Assembly (NCBI GenBank): GCA_964020155.1
Contig: OZ026554.1
Location: forward strand, 1,190,247-1,254,246
Direction: 5' to 3'
DNA from: Chondrilla cf. caribensis
Lineage: Eukaryota; Porifera; Demospongiae; Chondrillida; Chondrillidae
DNA length: 64,000 nt
Part shown: piece by piece, positions 48,001-58,800 of the stretch
Numbering within the stretch: position 1 is the stretch's first letter
Layout: the number at the start of each line of letters is the position of its first letter
The notes under the pieces: generated by a model
What the model was told of the DNA's origin: nothing
Databases searched by the model: none
What the model saw: the letters and a program-made list of their open reading frames with translations, nothing else
Made by a program: the position numbers and the translations under genes

Positions 48001-49827
48001 CCAAGAATTTGTACATATCCATTGGCAATATCCCCGGGATGTCCACAGTCCAGCACTAAACACAATACACACATCAAGATTGAGTATCACTATGACACAG
48101 TTTGTGACAAAATATTAGTGACATACGTATGTACAACAAGACTGCTTTATGGTTCATCTAATATCTCACCACAAGCAAGACGGTTCCCTCCCACTCCATC
48201 CATATGTCAACAGTTTATGTGATTCCATTCAAAGTGGTACTCACCTTCACAGGTAGGTTTGAGTCCACTCCAGGTACCATTAGATTGACACGTTCTTCCC
48301 CATGATGATCCATTGAGAAAATATCCCACATCACAGTCGTAGTAGATCCTTTCTCCAGGTGTAGTCCCATAAACAAGTACTGTTCCATTGGCAATATTCC
48401 CTGGATGTCCACAGTCCACCACTAAACACAATACATACATCAAGATTGAGTATCGCTATGACACAGCTTGTGACAAACTACGTATAAGTGACATATGTAC
48501 AACAAGACTGCTTTATGGTTCTTGGAATATCTCACCACAAGATGGTTCACTTCCACTCCATTGTATCCATCCCAACCATCCGTATCGTCCACATGTTCTG
48601 TATGATGGTCCTTTGATTGTGTAACCCTCATCACACTTGTAGTAGACTGTAGAACCTATTTTAGTTCCATTATCCAGAATTACTTTGCCGTTAGTAATGT
48701 TACCAGGATGTCCACAGGATATAGTTGCTGCATCTACACATGATACGAATAATATGATCAACTTGTATAATATTATACTTATTACTTACTACTTCTATAT
48801 TAAATTGCTCTCTCCAGTATGATTATTGCAACTCACCTTCTGATTGTGGATGTACACCTTGTATTAGAATGGCTGTGAGGTATACAGAAAGTTTTGTATG
48901 AATGGAGTAGTGGCCTTCAATGAGATTGGCAAGCAGATTAGGATGTTTATACACTAAGTTTATATTTGTATATTCCACACAGTTAGACTATGTTATTGTT
49001 CTTGTGGACTTATAGTATGAATGGGGTAGTGATGTTCGATGAAATTGACAATCAGACTAAGATGTTCAGACCCAAACCCTGGTTAATGCATTCTCTATAA
49101 TTTACATTTGTATATTCCACACAGGTAGACTAATCTTATGTAATTGTTCTTGTGGACATAGCTGGGTAACCAATCTTGTTCACCTCAAATATCACTAAAT
49201 GTTGTAAGCTATTTAATGCTACATTGTTGTACAATGGGTGGTAACATCAAAGAAAAAAGTGTGCGCACATCTGGCATGTAGCACACTTTCGGTGAATATC
49301 AAAGGCTAAATGTGTGCACATAACCTGTAAGCACCCATGTTATGTAAACTGTTAACCCAAATTTGGTAGTAGAGTTAGTAAACATTTGACCAAATTCGGG
49401 AAGAGGTAATTATCAATCACAATTGAACAATGAATTAGAACAATGAACAGTACCAGTACAGCAGGATCAGCCGCCAAAATTCACAATAAAAGCCCACCTA
49501 AACCTAAAATAAACACTCACACATACCGATGTTCTAGTAATGGATTTTTAGGAGCTAATTAGAGCAGATTTGTGAGCGATGCCTCAAACCAACATATGAA
49601 ATGATCAGATAACTAAGATTTTTTTTAGACAATTTTTGTACAACAAGTCAGTTATTAAGTATTAACTTAAACAGGTGGTGTGTGCAGCAGATACAGCCAC
49701 TTGGCAATTATTATCCCATTATATGTATATGTGCCCCCCATAACGCATGCATGTAACACTCACACCACTTTATATATGAACTACACCTGAAGTACTCACC
49801 TAACAGTGCTACCACTGTCAGTTTCAT
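39029..49827 (-). CDS. SU5: secreted protein with 27 CCP modules
   Basis: Signal exons 49800-49827 (MKLTVVALL) and 48837-48872 (AILIQGVHPQSE), 27 open CCP exons, stop at 39029-39039. Class order: N F F C D E F A/C D E F C D E F A B/D E F A B C D H A S T. Shares LINE insertion, H exon and long H-A intron with SU1 and SU3. About 1,700 residues. All visible exons keep four cysteines and the frame, so this and SU1 are the best candidates for intact long genes. Joining is inferred from splice phase and order. Confidence 0.7.
39133..41140 (-). CDS. SU5 CCP 24-27 (H A S T)
   Basis: H 40973-41140 (loop shortened, VDVNKKGLG), A 39625-39804 (CPDPEGIAYG, ends TCER), S 39370-39549, T 39133-39309 (CGHPEDITNG). 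The H-A intron is 1,168 bp because of a unique insert. Confidence 0.87.
40235..40928. other. Unique insert in SU5 intron, origin unknown
   Basis: Here the shared H-A intron is replaced by about 690 bp of different sequence, resuming exactly at TGTGTATAGCTATATTGTAC. A plus-strand frame at 40588-40866 reads MQLLKCKLPTCQSVQSRFVD and DEVADFVCGRLWF. Base use is richer in C and G than around it. It may be a fragment of another gene or of a transposon; I do not recognise it. Confidence 0.5.
41395..43640 (-). CDS. SU5 CCP 16-23 (A B/D E F A B C D)
   Basis: A 43449-43640, B/D hybrid 43190-43369, E 42887-43054, F 42603-42776, A 42191-42382, B 41934-42113, C 41649-41828, D 41395-41577. In this hybrid the B part is only the first few residues (ASVDCGHPGN), so the junction differs from those in SU1 and SU3. 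A exons 43449 and 42191 end TCQE. D 41395 is the YGTRSNRYC subtype matching SU1 7576. Confidence 0.87.
43655..44370 (-). mobile_element. Decayed LINE-like fragment, copy 3
   Basis: Shorter copy of the element at 10480 and 27060, with an internal deletion. Minus strand FLDVINLKQQSNAWSW and KLRLLAQVHLSQDRSIKEIE segments can be read. Same position between F and A exons. Confidence 0.65.
44473..46968 (-). CDS. SU5 CCP 7-15 (F A/C D E F C D E F)
   Basis: F 46795-46968, A/C 46404-46595, D 46151-46330, E 45848-46018, F 45564-45737, C 45311-45490, D 45060-45239, E 44757-44921, F 44473-44646. Two F-C-D-E turns in series. E 44757 has its donor as TGCG|gtgaga and starts GCGHPGN. Confidence 0.88.
47079..48733 (-). 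CDS. SU5 CCP 1-6 (N F F C D E)
   Basis: N 48536-48733, F 48245-48421, F 47894-48055, C 47641-47820, D 47387-47569, E 47079-47249. Between the two F exons only the last 35 or so bases of an E exon remain (about 48170-48205). F 47894 is short (162 nt). D has an inserted YR before its YG and a shortened loop before the Trp. Confidence 0.87.
48837..49827 (-). CDS. SU5 signal peptide exons
   Basis: Exon 1 49800-49827, exon 2 48837-48872. The intron is long (927 bp) because of the element at 49224-49646 and a partial internal duplication near 48990-49100. Confidence 0.82.
49224..49646. mobile_element. MITE-like insertion with TTGTTGTACAA termini
   Basis: Left end TTGTTGTACAA, right end TTGTACAACAA, an 11-bp perfect terminal inverted repeat around 423 bp without coding. 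The corresponding intron sites in SU1, SU3 and SU6 lack it (GCTATTTAATGTTGCAGTAT and similar), so it inserted after the units separated. Confidence 0.7.
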
Positions 49828-49940
49828 CCTTCTCCTTCAACTGCACTGTTGTTACCCACCACAAGTCTGCCGTGTTACAGTAACTTGTTGATTTGCAAGT
49901 GCAACTGTTGATGGTGTGGTGTATTATTGAATTTTTTGAA

Positions 49941-49950
49941 GTTTATATAG
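49941..49950 (-). promoter_or_regulatory. TATA box of SU5
   Basis: Minus strand CTATATAAAC, about 115 bases upstream of the ATG; half-site block at 50002-50023 with the middle site changed (GGGTTG). Confidence 0.68.
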
Positions 49951-50841
49951 CTGCTCTACTTGTTCATTTACTCCAGGCAAGACCAATGACCTAATTAAAC
50001 TGTACCCATCAACCCGTTGACCTTCTATATTAGGCAGCTATTAGCCAATTTTGCGCATCAATCATGTACTCATTACTATACTATTTTTCAACCTTATATA
50101 GCCACTACACAAGAAACCATATTTATATTGTGTCATGCCATGTCTTATACTGTACCTCTGGTTAAACCCTCTACTTGTTCATTTACTCCAGGCAAGACCT
50201 ATGACCTAATTAAACTGTGCCCATTGACCCGTTGACCTTCTATATTAGGCAACTAATAGCTAATTTTACATATTAATCATGTACTCACCATGTGTCTGTA
50301 CATGGGTGCATGAAGGATTAATTAGCATCACCTGAGATTGTACACAGCATCCAGGGGGTACAACCTGGACAGTGGTGTATGTCATCACATAGACATGGTT
50401 TCGATAACCTGGCGTACGTACTTCCATTTCAGGTTGTTTGAATGATGACATTGTCCTAACTCATGTCATTGATACTGTGTGTAGACCTTGCATGGGGTAC
50501 ACAATTTTTGTCCCATCATTTTATGTGATAATATTGTCACAGAGCACATGTTCTCAGCCGACAGAGAACAGAGACAGTTTGAGATATTTATATCATACAT
50601 TGCGGTACATTGCTTGATAAATGCATCATCTGATATGCTCAAGAGAAGCAGATATGCACTTTACAAAACATGTGTACTGTAAAGTATGAATATGTAAGCA
50701 ATGTAAATGATCACCAGTAGTAGCTGAATGCTCTATTTAGACTAATAAGTTGTTGTATTTGAATATACTGTTTTTACTGATTATAATGAGACATTGTGTT
50801 GCAATCTCTTGGACACTGATCTGTGACGAACACATTCGAGA
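49951..50841. other. Spacer between SU6 and SU5
   Basis: SU5 half-sites (50002-50023), a second promoter-like block with TATA (50091-50100) and half-sites (50217-50238) without first exon, a cysteine-rich block (about 50292-50500) and the SU6 3' flank. The exon-like block seen in other spacers is mostly deleted here. Confidence 0.5.
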
Positions 50842-50852
50842 TTAATTTCTTT
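50842..50852 (-). CDS. SU6 terminal micro-exon
   Basis: Acceptor TTTTTTTCTGCAG, then AA AGA AAT TAA: Lys-Arg-Asn-stop. Confidence 0.65.
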
Positions 50853-53800
50853 CTGCAGAAAAAAATGATAACAGCAAAGTAAAGGGATGTGCATATTCGT
50901 ACACATTCATCAGTAGTTGTACACAGTCACTGGGTGTATACTATGTTGTGCCTCGAGTGAGCAAGAGTATGTATTGTGTACTTTCTTGCATGGGATGACA
51001 TACTTTTGCAAGTTGGGGCACTCTTGTTCCAATGACCAGTTTGTCTGCACTTTCTTTTCGATGGACCTTTGAGCTTGTATCCCCTGTTACAAGAATAGCG
51101 AACTCTAGCTCCCGATTTAGTTCCTCTGGAGACATCCACCCTTCCATTAGTGATCTCCCCAGGATGTCCACAGTCTATTGCTGTAACAAGTACATATCAG
51201 AGAGTGGGTTCATGTGTACAGGTGGTACATGTTGCTATGGTAACTGACCTTCACAAGTGGGTTCCCTTCCTCCCCATGTCCCATCAGGTCCACATGTTCT
51301 GGACGACGTTCCATTGATCCTGTATCCTCTATCACAAGTGTAGTTGACTTGAGATCCTTGTGTAGTACCTGAAACATGGGCTTTCCCATGTTTGGGGTCA
51401 CCTGGAAGCTCACAACCTTCATGTATGGAAGAAGAGAGGAAAATGATGTTTGTAATAATTTTATTTGCAATGAAAGCTGCTGTAACTGACCTTCCGTTTA
51501 ACATTACCACCACATATGGTATTTCAAATAGTGTCTCACCTTCACATGTAGGGGTTGTCCCACTCCATTTGCCATCAGATCCACATGTTCTAGACCTCGA
51601 TCCATTGAGTATGAATCCTTCATCACATGTGTACCAAACAGTTGCACGAAGTTTAGTTCCTTCAGAGACAACCACTGTTCCATTGGTAACATTTCCAGGA
51701 TGTCCACAGTCTACAGATGCTGCATGTAATGTGTGAAATGAATATCCCATTGTTGTGTATGGTGGTTATCGGAATAGTGGTCAACTTACTTTTTTCACAA
51801 GTAGGTTCTGGTCCTTTCCATTTTCCAGTAAAGTGATCACATTCTCTTTCACTTTGTCCTCTCAGTGTGTAACCCCTATCACAGCTGTACAATGCAAAGT
51901 ATCGACGAGAGATCATGCTAGAAGTTACTCCAACTGATCCATGATCAATGTCTTCTGGGTTAGGACATTGCTTCATTGCTGCCACAATCGAGGACAATGT
52001 TAAATAATATTATTATTCTCCTTTTTGTGATTGCATGTGTGATTTTCCAATATAGCACACAAGAGAATATCTTCTTACTTCCATGCCATTATTGTATTTG
52101 CTATACACACGTATACAGATGTCAACAGTTTATGTGATTCCATTGAAAGTGGTACTCACCTTCACAGGTAGGTTTGAGTCCACTCCAGGTACCATTAGAT
52201 TCACATGTTCTCGAATATGATCCATTGAGAATATACCCCACATCACACCTGTAGCTGATAATTTCCCCGAATGTAGACCCATAAACACGTATTGTTCCAT
52301 TGGTGATATTCCCGGGATGTCCACAGTCCACCACTAAACACAATACACACATCAAGACTGAGTATCACTATGACACAGTTTGTGACAAACTATAAGTGAC
52401 ATATGTACAACAAGACTGCTTTATAGTTCATCGAATATGACTGCAAAGTGAGTAAAGGTTACTTCCACTGGTCAATGATTTCAATGTAGTGGTGTTGTGT
52501 TGTGTGTGCAGACATTGTACCTGAAGTGAATGCACGGCTTGTTATCCCCCATACATGCATACCTACACAAGTTGGTTCCCATCCACTCCATGCCCCATGA
52601 GAGCTACATGTTCTGTATGACGTTCCAATGAGTCTGTATCCTCCATAACTTATGTGATAGAGTCTATATCCTCTATCACATGTGTAGTGGATCCTAGCAT
52701 GTAGTTTAGTTCCTTCAGAGACATTCACTGTTCCGTATTGAATATTTCTAGGATGTCCGCAGTCTACATTTGCTATAGTTGAGAATGAAGGCATCATGTT
52801 ATCCCCTGTAAGTACACCTGTGGAGAACATTCCAATTACTTACATTGTTCACAAGTAGGTGCTGTTCCCTCCCATTCTCCAGTTAAGAGATCACAATTTC
52901 TCTTACTTTGTCCTCTCAGTGCATGACCCCTATGACAGCTGTACCTTGCATAGAGTTCATCATAATATTCAATTTCATCAACCACACTGACTGATCCATG
53001 ACCAATGTCTTCTGGGTTGGGACATCTCTTCATTGCTGCCACAATCAAGGACAATGTTAAGAAATAATGTAATGTTTTAATTCTCCTTTTTGTGATTGTG
53101 TCATATTTATCAAATTTTCAGTACACGGATATGTTCTCCATCGATCCATCAATGAAATCATTGTATTTCTTTGTGAAATCTCATACCATGTGTGTGTTGC
53201 TATCATATGTATACAGATGTCAACAGTTTATGTGATTCCATTCACAGTGGTACTCACCTTCACAGGTAGGTTTGAGTCCACTCCAGGTACCATTAGATTG
53301 ACATATTCTCCATGATGATCCATTGAGAATATACCCCACATCACAGCTGTAGTAGATCTTTAATTCAAGCGTATACCCATAAACACGTACTATTCCATTG
53401 GTGATATTCCCAGGAAGTTCACAGTCCATCACTAAACACAATACACACATCAAGATTGAGTATCACTGAGACACAGTTTATGACAAACAATAAGTGACAT
53501 ATGTACAACAAGACTGCTTTATGGTTCATCGAATATCTCACCACAAGATGGTTTCCATCCACTCCATCCGTATTGTCCACATGTTCTGTATGACGGTCCA
53601 TTGAGTCTGTAACCCTCATCACACATGTAGTAGACTGTAGAATCTACTTTAGTTCCATTATCCAGAATTACTATGCCGTTAGTAATGTTACGAGGATGTC
53701 CACAGTCTATTTCTGTTGATGAATGGAAAGTGAGTAAAGGTTACTTCCACTGGTCAATGATTCCAATGTAGTGGTGTTGTGTTGTGTGTGCAGACATTGT

Positions 53801-56800
53801 ACCTGAAGTGAATGCACGGCTTGTTATCACCCATACATGCATACCTTCACAAGTTGGTTCCCATCCACTCCATGCCCCATAAGAGCTACATGTTCTGTAT
53901 GACGTTCCAATGAGTCTGTATCCTCCATAACTTATGTGATAGATGCTATATCCTCTATCACATGTGTAGTGGATCCTAGCATGTAGTTTAGTCCCTTCAG
54001 AGACATTCACTGTTCCGAATTGAATATTTCTAGGATGTCCGCAGTCTACATTTGCTATAGTTGAGAATGAAGGCATCATGTTATCCTCTGTAAGTACACC
54101 TGTGGAGAACATTTGAATAACGTACATTTTTCACAAGTAGGTGCTGTTCCATCCCATTCTCCAGTGAAGAGATCACAATTTCTATACGGCCATCCTTTCA
54201 TTTCATAGCCTACATCACAAGTGTATGTTGCATAGTTTGATATTGTCCCTGTGCTCACTTTCACTGATCCATGTTCAATGTCCAGTTGAGGACACATCTT
54301 GAGTACTGTGTGATTACATAACATTGATGCATTAACAGTTTATGTGATTCCATTGAAAGTGGTACTCACCTTCACAGGTAGGTTTGAGTCCACTCCAGGT
54401 ACCATTAGATTGACATGTTCTCCATGATGATCCATTGAGAATATATCCCACATCACAGCTGTAGTAGATGCTTTTTTCGTATGGAGTCCCAGAAACATGT
54501 ACTGTTCCATTGGTGATGTTCCCGGGATGTCCACAGTCCACCACTAAACACAATACACACATCAAGATTGAGTATCACTATGACACAGTTTGTGACAAAC
54601 TATAAGTGACATATGTACAACAAGACTGCTTTATGGTTCATGGAATATCTCACCACAAGATGGTTCCCTTTCACTCCATCTGTATCGTCCACATATTCTG
54701 TATGACCTTCCTTTGAGTCTGTAACCCTCATCACACTTGTAGTAGACTATAGAGTCTATTGTAGTTCCATTATCCAGAATTACTTTTCCATTAATGATGT
54801 TACCAGGATGTCCACAGTCTATTTCTGTTGATGAATGGAAAGTGAGTAAAGGTTACTTCCACTGGTCAATGATTCCAATGTAGTGGTGTTGTGTTGTATG
54901 TGCAGACATTGTACCTGAAGTGAATGCACGGCTTATTATCACCCATACATGCATACCTTCACATGTTGGTTCCTTTCCAGTCCATGCCCCATAAAACCAA
55001 GAATGAGAGCTGCATGTTCTAAAAGATCGTCCATTGAGTCTATATCCTCTGTCACATGTGTAATAGATCCTAGCATCCAGTTTAGTTCTTTCAGAGACAT
55101 TCACTGTTCCGTATTGAATATTCCCAGGATGTCCACAGTCCACTATAGTTGAGAATGAAGGCATCATGTTATCCCCTATAAGTATACCTATGGAGAATAT
55201 TCCAACAACTTACATTCTTCACAAGTTGGTGCTGTTCCCTCCCATTCTCCAGTTAAGAGATCACATCCTCTATACGACAATCCTCTTATTACATAGCCTA
55301 CATCACAAGTGTATCTTGCAAAGTGCCACGTAGAGATCCGAGTCACATCCACTGATCCATGTTCAATGTCCGGTTGAGGACATGTCTTGATTACTGTGTG
55401 AGTACATAACATTTCTAACTACGTATGATGTATTCATCAGTTTTTGTGATTCCATTGAAAGTGGTACTCACCTTCATAGGTAGGTTTGAGTCCACTCCAG
55501 GTACCATTAGTTTGACATGTTCTCCATGATGATCCATTGAGAATATATCCCTCATCACAGCTGTAGCGGATCCTCTCTCCATTTGTATACCAAAAACCAT
55601 GTACTGCTCCATTGGTGATATTCCCAGGATGTCCACAGTCCACCACTAAACACAATACACACATCAAGATTGAGTATCACTATGACACAGTTTGTGACAA
55701 ACTATAAGTGACATATGTACAACAAGACTGCTTTATGGTTCATTGAATATCTCACCACAAGATGGCTCCCTTCCACTCCATTGTATCCATCCAAACCATC
55801 CGTATCGTCCACATGTTCTGTATGATGGTCCTTTGAGTCTGTAACCCTCATCACACTTGTAGTAAACTGTAGAACCTATTTCAGTTCCATTATCCAGAAT
55901 TACTTTACCATTAGTAATGTTACCAGGATGTCCACAGTCTATTTCTGTTGATAAATGGAAAGTGAGTAAAGGTTACTTCCACTGGTCAATGATTTCAATG
56001 TAGTGGTGTTGTGTTGTGTGTGCAGACATTGTACCTGAAGTAAATGCACGGTTTAATCATCACTCACACATGCATACCTTCACAAGTTGGTTCCCATCCA
56101 CTCCATGTCCCATAAGACCAACATTTTCTGTATGACGTTCCAACGAGTCTATATCCTCTTTCACATGTGTAGTGGATCCTAGCATGTAGTTTAGTTCCTT
56201 CAGAGACATTCACTGTTCCGTGTTGAATATTTCCAGGATGTCCACAGTCTACATTTGCTATAGTTGAGAATGAAGGCATTATGTTATCCCCTGTAAGTAC
56301 ACCTGTGGAGAACATTCCAATAACTTACATTCTTCACAAGTAGGTGCTGTTCCCTCCCATTCTCCAGTTAAGAGATCACAATCTCTATACAACCTTCCTC
56401 TCATTTCATAGCCTACATCACAAGTGTATGTTGCATAGCTTGAAAACAGCCCTGTCCACACTTTCACTGATCCATGTTCAATGTCCAGTTGAGGACATAT
56501 CTTGATTACTGTGTGATGATTGATGCATTAACAGTTTATGTGATTCCATTCAAAGTAGTACTCACCTTCACAGGTAGGTTTGAGTCCACTCCAGGTACCA
56601 TTAGATTGACATGTTCTCCGTGATGATCCATTGAGAATATATCCCACATCACAGCTGTAGTAGATGCTTTTTCCAAGTGTAGTCCCATAAACAAGTACTG
56701 TTCCATTGGTGATATTCCCGGGATGTCCACAGTCCACCACTAAACACAATACACACATCAAGAGTATCACTATGACACAGTTTGTGACAAACTAAAGTGA

Positions 56801-57537
56801 CATATGTACAACAAGACCACAGTCTACTAAATTAGAACTAAATTAGATTCTACAGTCTACTACAAGTGTAATGAGGGTTACAGACTCAATGAACGGTCAT
56901 ACAGAACATGTGGATGATATGGATGGATTGGATGGGAACCATCTTGTGGTGAGATATTTGATGTAATGTTACCAGGATGTCCACGGTATGATATAGTTGC
57001 TACATCTACATGATACAAATAATATGATCAACTTGTATAATATTATACTTATGTCTTACTCCTTCTATATTAAATTGCTCTCTCCAGTATGATTATGGCA
57101 ACTCACCTTCTGATTGTGGTTGTACACCTTGTATTAGAATGGCTGTGAGGTATACAGAAAGTATGGTGTGAATGGAGTAGTGGCCTTCAATGAGATTGAC
57201 AATCAGACTGGGATGTTTAGACTCAAACCCTGGTTAATGCATACTCTATAATTTACATTTGTATATTTCACACAGTTAGACTAATCTTATGTAATTGTTC
57301 TTGTGGATATAGCTGGGTAACCAATCTTGTTCAACTCAAATATCACTAAATGTTGTGACCTATTTAATGTTACAACCACTTGCCAATTGCAGCTAGTATT
57401 AACTTAAAGAGCTGGTGTGTGCAGCAGATACAACCGCTTGTCAATTTCTATCCATTATTATGTATATGCCCACACCAATTTATATATCAACTACACCTAC
57501 GGTACTCACCTAACAGTGCTACCACTGTCAGTTTCAT
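50842..57537 (-). CDS. SU6: secreted CCP protein, 20 open modules, first CCP destroyed
   Basis: Signal exons 57510-57537 (MKLTVVALL) and 57107-57142 (AILIQGVQPQSE), a first CCP exon disrupted by inversion, 20 open CCP exons, stop at 50842-50852 (Lys-Arg-Asn). Order after the broken one: F C D E F C D E F C D E F A D F A B G T. It is the cleanest example of the F-C-D-E repeat and lacks the LINE and the H exon. If the broken exon is skipped the frame is kept, because its neighbours are phase 1. One CCP has lost Cys4. Expression is therefore possible but uncertain. Confidence 0.65.
51004..51978 (-). CDS. SU6 CCP 18-21 (A B G T)
   Basis: A 51790-51978, B 51540-51719, G 51249-51416, T 51004-51180. 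G starts GCELPGD after acceptor catgaag. T is basic (YKLKGPSKRKCRQTGHWNKS) and ends with the gtatgt donor. Confidence 0.88.
52160..54543 (-). CDS. SU6 CCP 10-17 (F C D E F A D F)
   Basis: F 54370-54543, C 54126-54305, D 53845-54054, E 53542-53712, F 53258-53431, A 52844-53035, D 52563-52772, F 52160-52333. Both D exons carry a 10-residue insertion that repeats the GY(R/S) loop (YHISYGGYRLIG). F 53258 has DCELPGN. Between D 52563 and F 52160 the E exon is missing and its two flanking introns are joined near 52436. Confidence 0.88.
54654..56739 (-). CDS. SU6 CCP 2-9 (F C D E F C D E)
   Basis: F 56566-56739, C 56329-56508, D 56078-56257, E 55756-55944, F 55472-55645, C 55214-55393, D 54957-55142, E 54654-54824. 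Two full turns of the four-exon repeat. F 55472 reads LKPTYE instead of LKPTCE, losing Cys4. D 54957 has an SWFYGAW loop insertion and starts VDCGHPGN after loss of the usual first codons. Confidence 0.88.
56816..57005 (-). pseudogene. SU6 first CCP exon broken by an internal inversion
   Basis: The start is on the minus strand (acceptor at 57006, DVATIS.RGHPGNIT, Cys1 already lost), but from 56963 down to about 56816 the rest of the same exon runs on the plus strand: TKLDSTVYYKCNEGYRLNE, RTCG, a TGA, YGWIGWEPSCG and then the donor gtgagata. The segment was flipped in place. Confidence 0.8.
57107..57537 (-). CDS. SU6 signal peptide exons
   Basis: Exon 1 57510-57537 and exon 2 57107-57142, separated by an intron of 367 bp with no other content recognised. 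Confidence 0.82.
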
Positions 57538-57643
57538 CATTCTCCTTCAACTGCACTGTTGTTACCCACCACAAATCTGCCGTGTTACAGTAACTTGTTG
57601 ATTTGCAAATGCAGCTGTTGATGGTGTGGTGAATTTTTGGAAG

Positions 57644-57653
57644 TTTATATAGC
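57644..57653 (-). promoter_or_regulatory. TATA box of SU6
   Basis: Minus strand CTATATAAAC, about 110 bases upstream of the ATG at 57535-57537. Half-site block at 57768-57789. Confidence 0.7.
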
Positions 57654-58074
57654 CAGTGCACAAGAAGCCATATTCATATTGTGTCATGTCCATGACTTAT
57701 ACTGTACCTCTGGTTAAACCCTCTACTTGTTCATTTACTCCAGGCAAGACCAATGACCTATTAAACTGTACCCATTAACCCGTTGACCTTCTATATTAGG
57801 CAACTATTGGCTAATTGTACGAATTAATCATGTACTCACCAAGTGTCTGTATACATTGTATGTACACAGCATCCAGGGGGTACAACCTGGTGTATGTCAT
57901 CATATAGACATGGTTTCAACAACCTGGTGTACATGCTACCATTGTCCTGACAAATGATATGTGTACATTGATGTATACCTTACATGGGGTACATGTGCTA
58001 TCATTTGACATTTATATTATTTTTGTCACGGTTGGTTAGTATGAATATGTAAGCAATGTAAATTCCTCATTTAA
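57654..58074. other. Spacer upstream of SU6
   Basis: Holds the SU6 half-site block (57768-57789) and a shortened cysteine-rich block (about 57840-57990). No gene seen. Confidence 0.5.
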
Positions 58075-58800
58075 TTTACATGTGTAGTAGATCCTAGCAT
58101 GTAGTTTAGTTCCTTCAGAGACATTCACTGTTCCGTATTGAATATTTCCAGGATGACCACAGTCTACATTTGCTACAGTTGAGAATGAAGGTATCATGTT
58201 ATCCCCTGTAAGTATACCTGTGGAGAACATTCCAATAACTTACATTCTTCACAAGTTGGTGCTGTTACATCCCATTCTCCAGTGAAGACATTTCAGTCCC
58301 TTCTTTGTGTTCCTCTCCTTTCAAATCCTACATCACAGATGTACGTAACTTGTGTAATAAAATGTAGAGGACCGAGTCAGTTCTACTTTTCATCATCCTC
58401 ATCATCATCATCATCATCATCATCCTCATTTTCAATCATTTGATCATTTTTCACGTTATTTAAAACTCCCACCACATGATGGTTCATTGCCACTCCATGT
58501 ACCATAACATCTACACACTCACAAGTGGACAATAATGTATGAATTGCCATTCATTTCATTCCTTTGTTATAATTACAGTTAGTACATATAAAGAAGATAT
58601 GGTTAACTGACTAAGAGATCTATATTCTAGTACATACAGTATGATTAGGACAACTTGCTCACCTCCTGATTGTGACTGTATGCCTTGCATCAGTGTGGCT
58701 GTGAGGAATACATGTAGCATATTATTAATACACCTGAGGTACTATATATCATCTATATGCTGAGGTACTCACCTAACAGTGCTACCACTGTCAGTTTCAT
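58075..58800 (-). pseudogene. SU-psi: remnant of an SU4-like gene
   Basis: First exon 58773-58800 (MKLTVVALL) and second exon 58663-58698 (ATLMQGIQSQSG) look intact, with TATA at 58908-58915. After them only relics follow: an E-like end near 58470-58520, a C exon without its start (58244-58384, frame disturbed) and the first half of a D exon (58075-58172, ANVDCGHPGNIQYG to YYTC). The sequence is closest to SU4, so a second SU4 copy has decayed. Confidence 0.75.
58391..58429. repeat. CAT microsatellite
   Basis: (CAT)n with two CCT interruptions, at the broken start of the C exon relic of SU-psi. Confidence 0.9.

Noticed and set aside
51392..51736. Plus-strand 114-codon frame opposite SU6 CCP exons
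   Set aside because: It is antisense to B and G exons whose minus-strand reading has all CCP landmarks.
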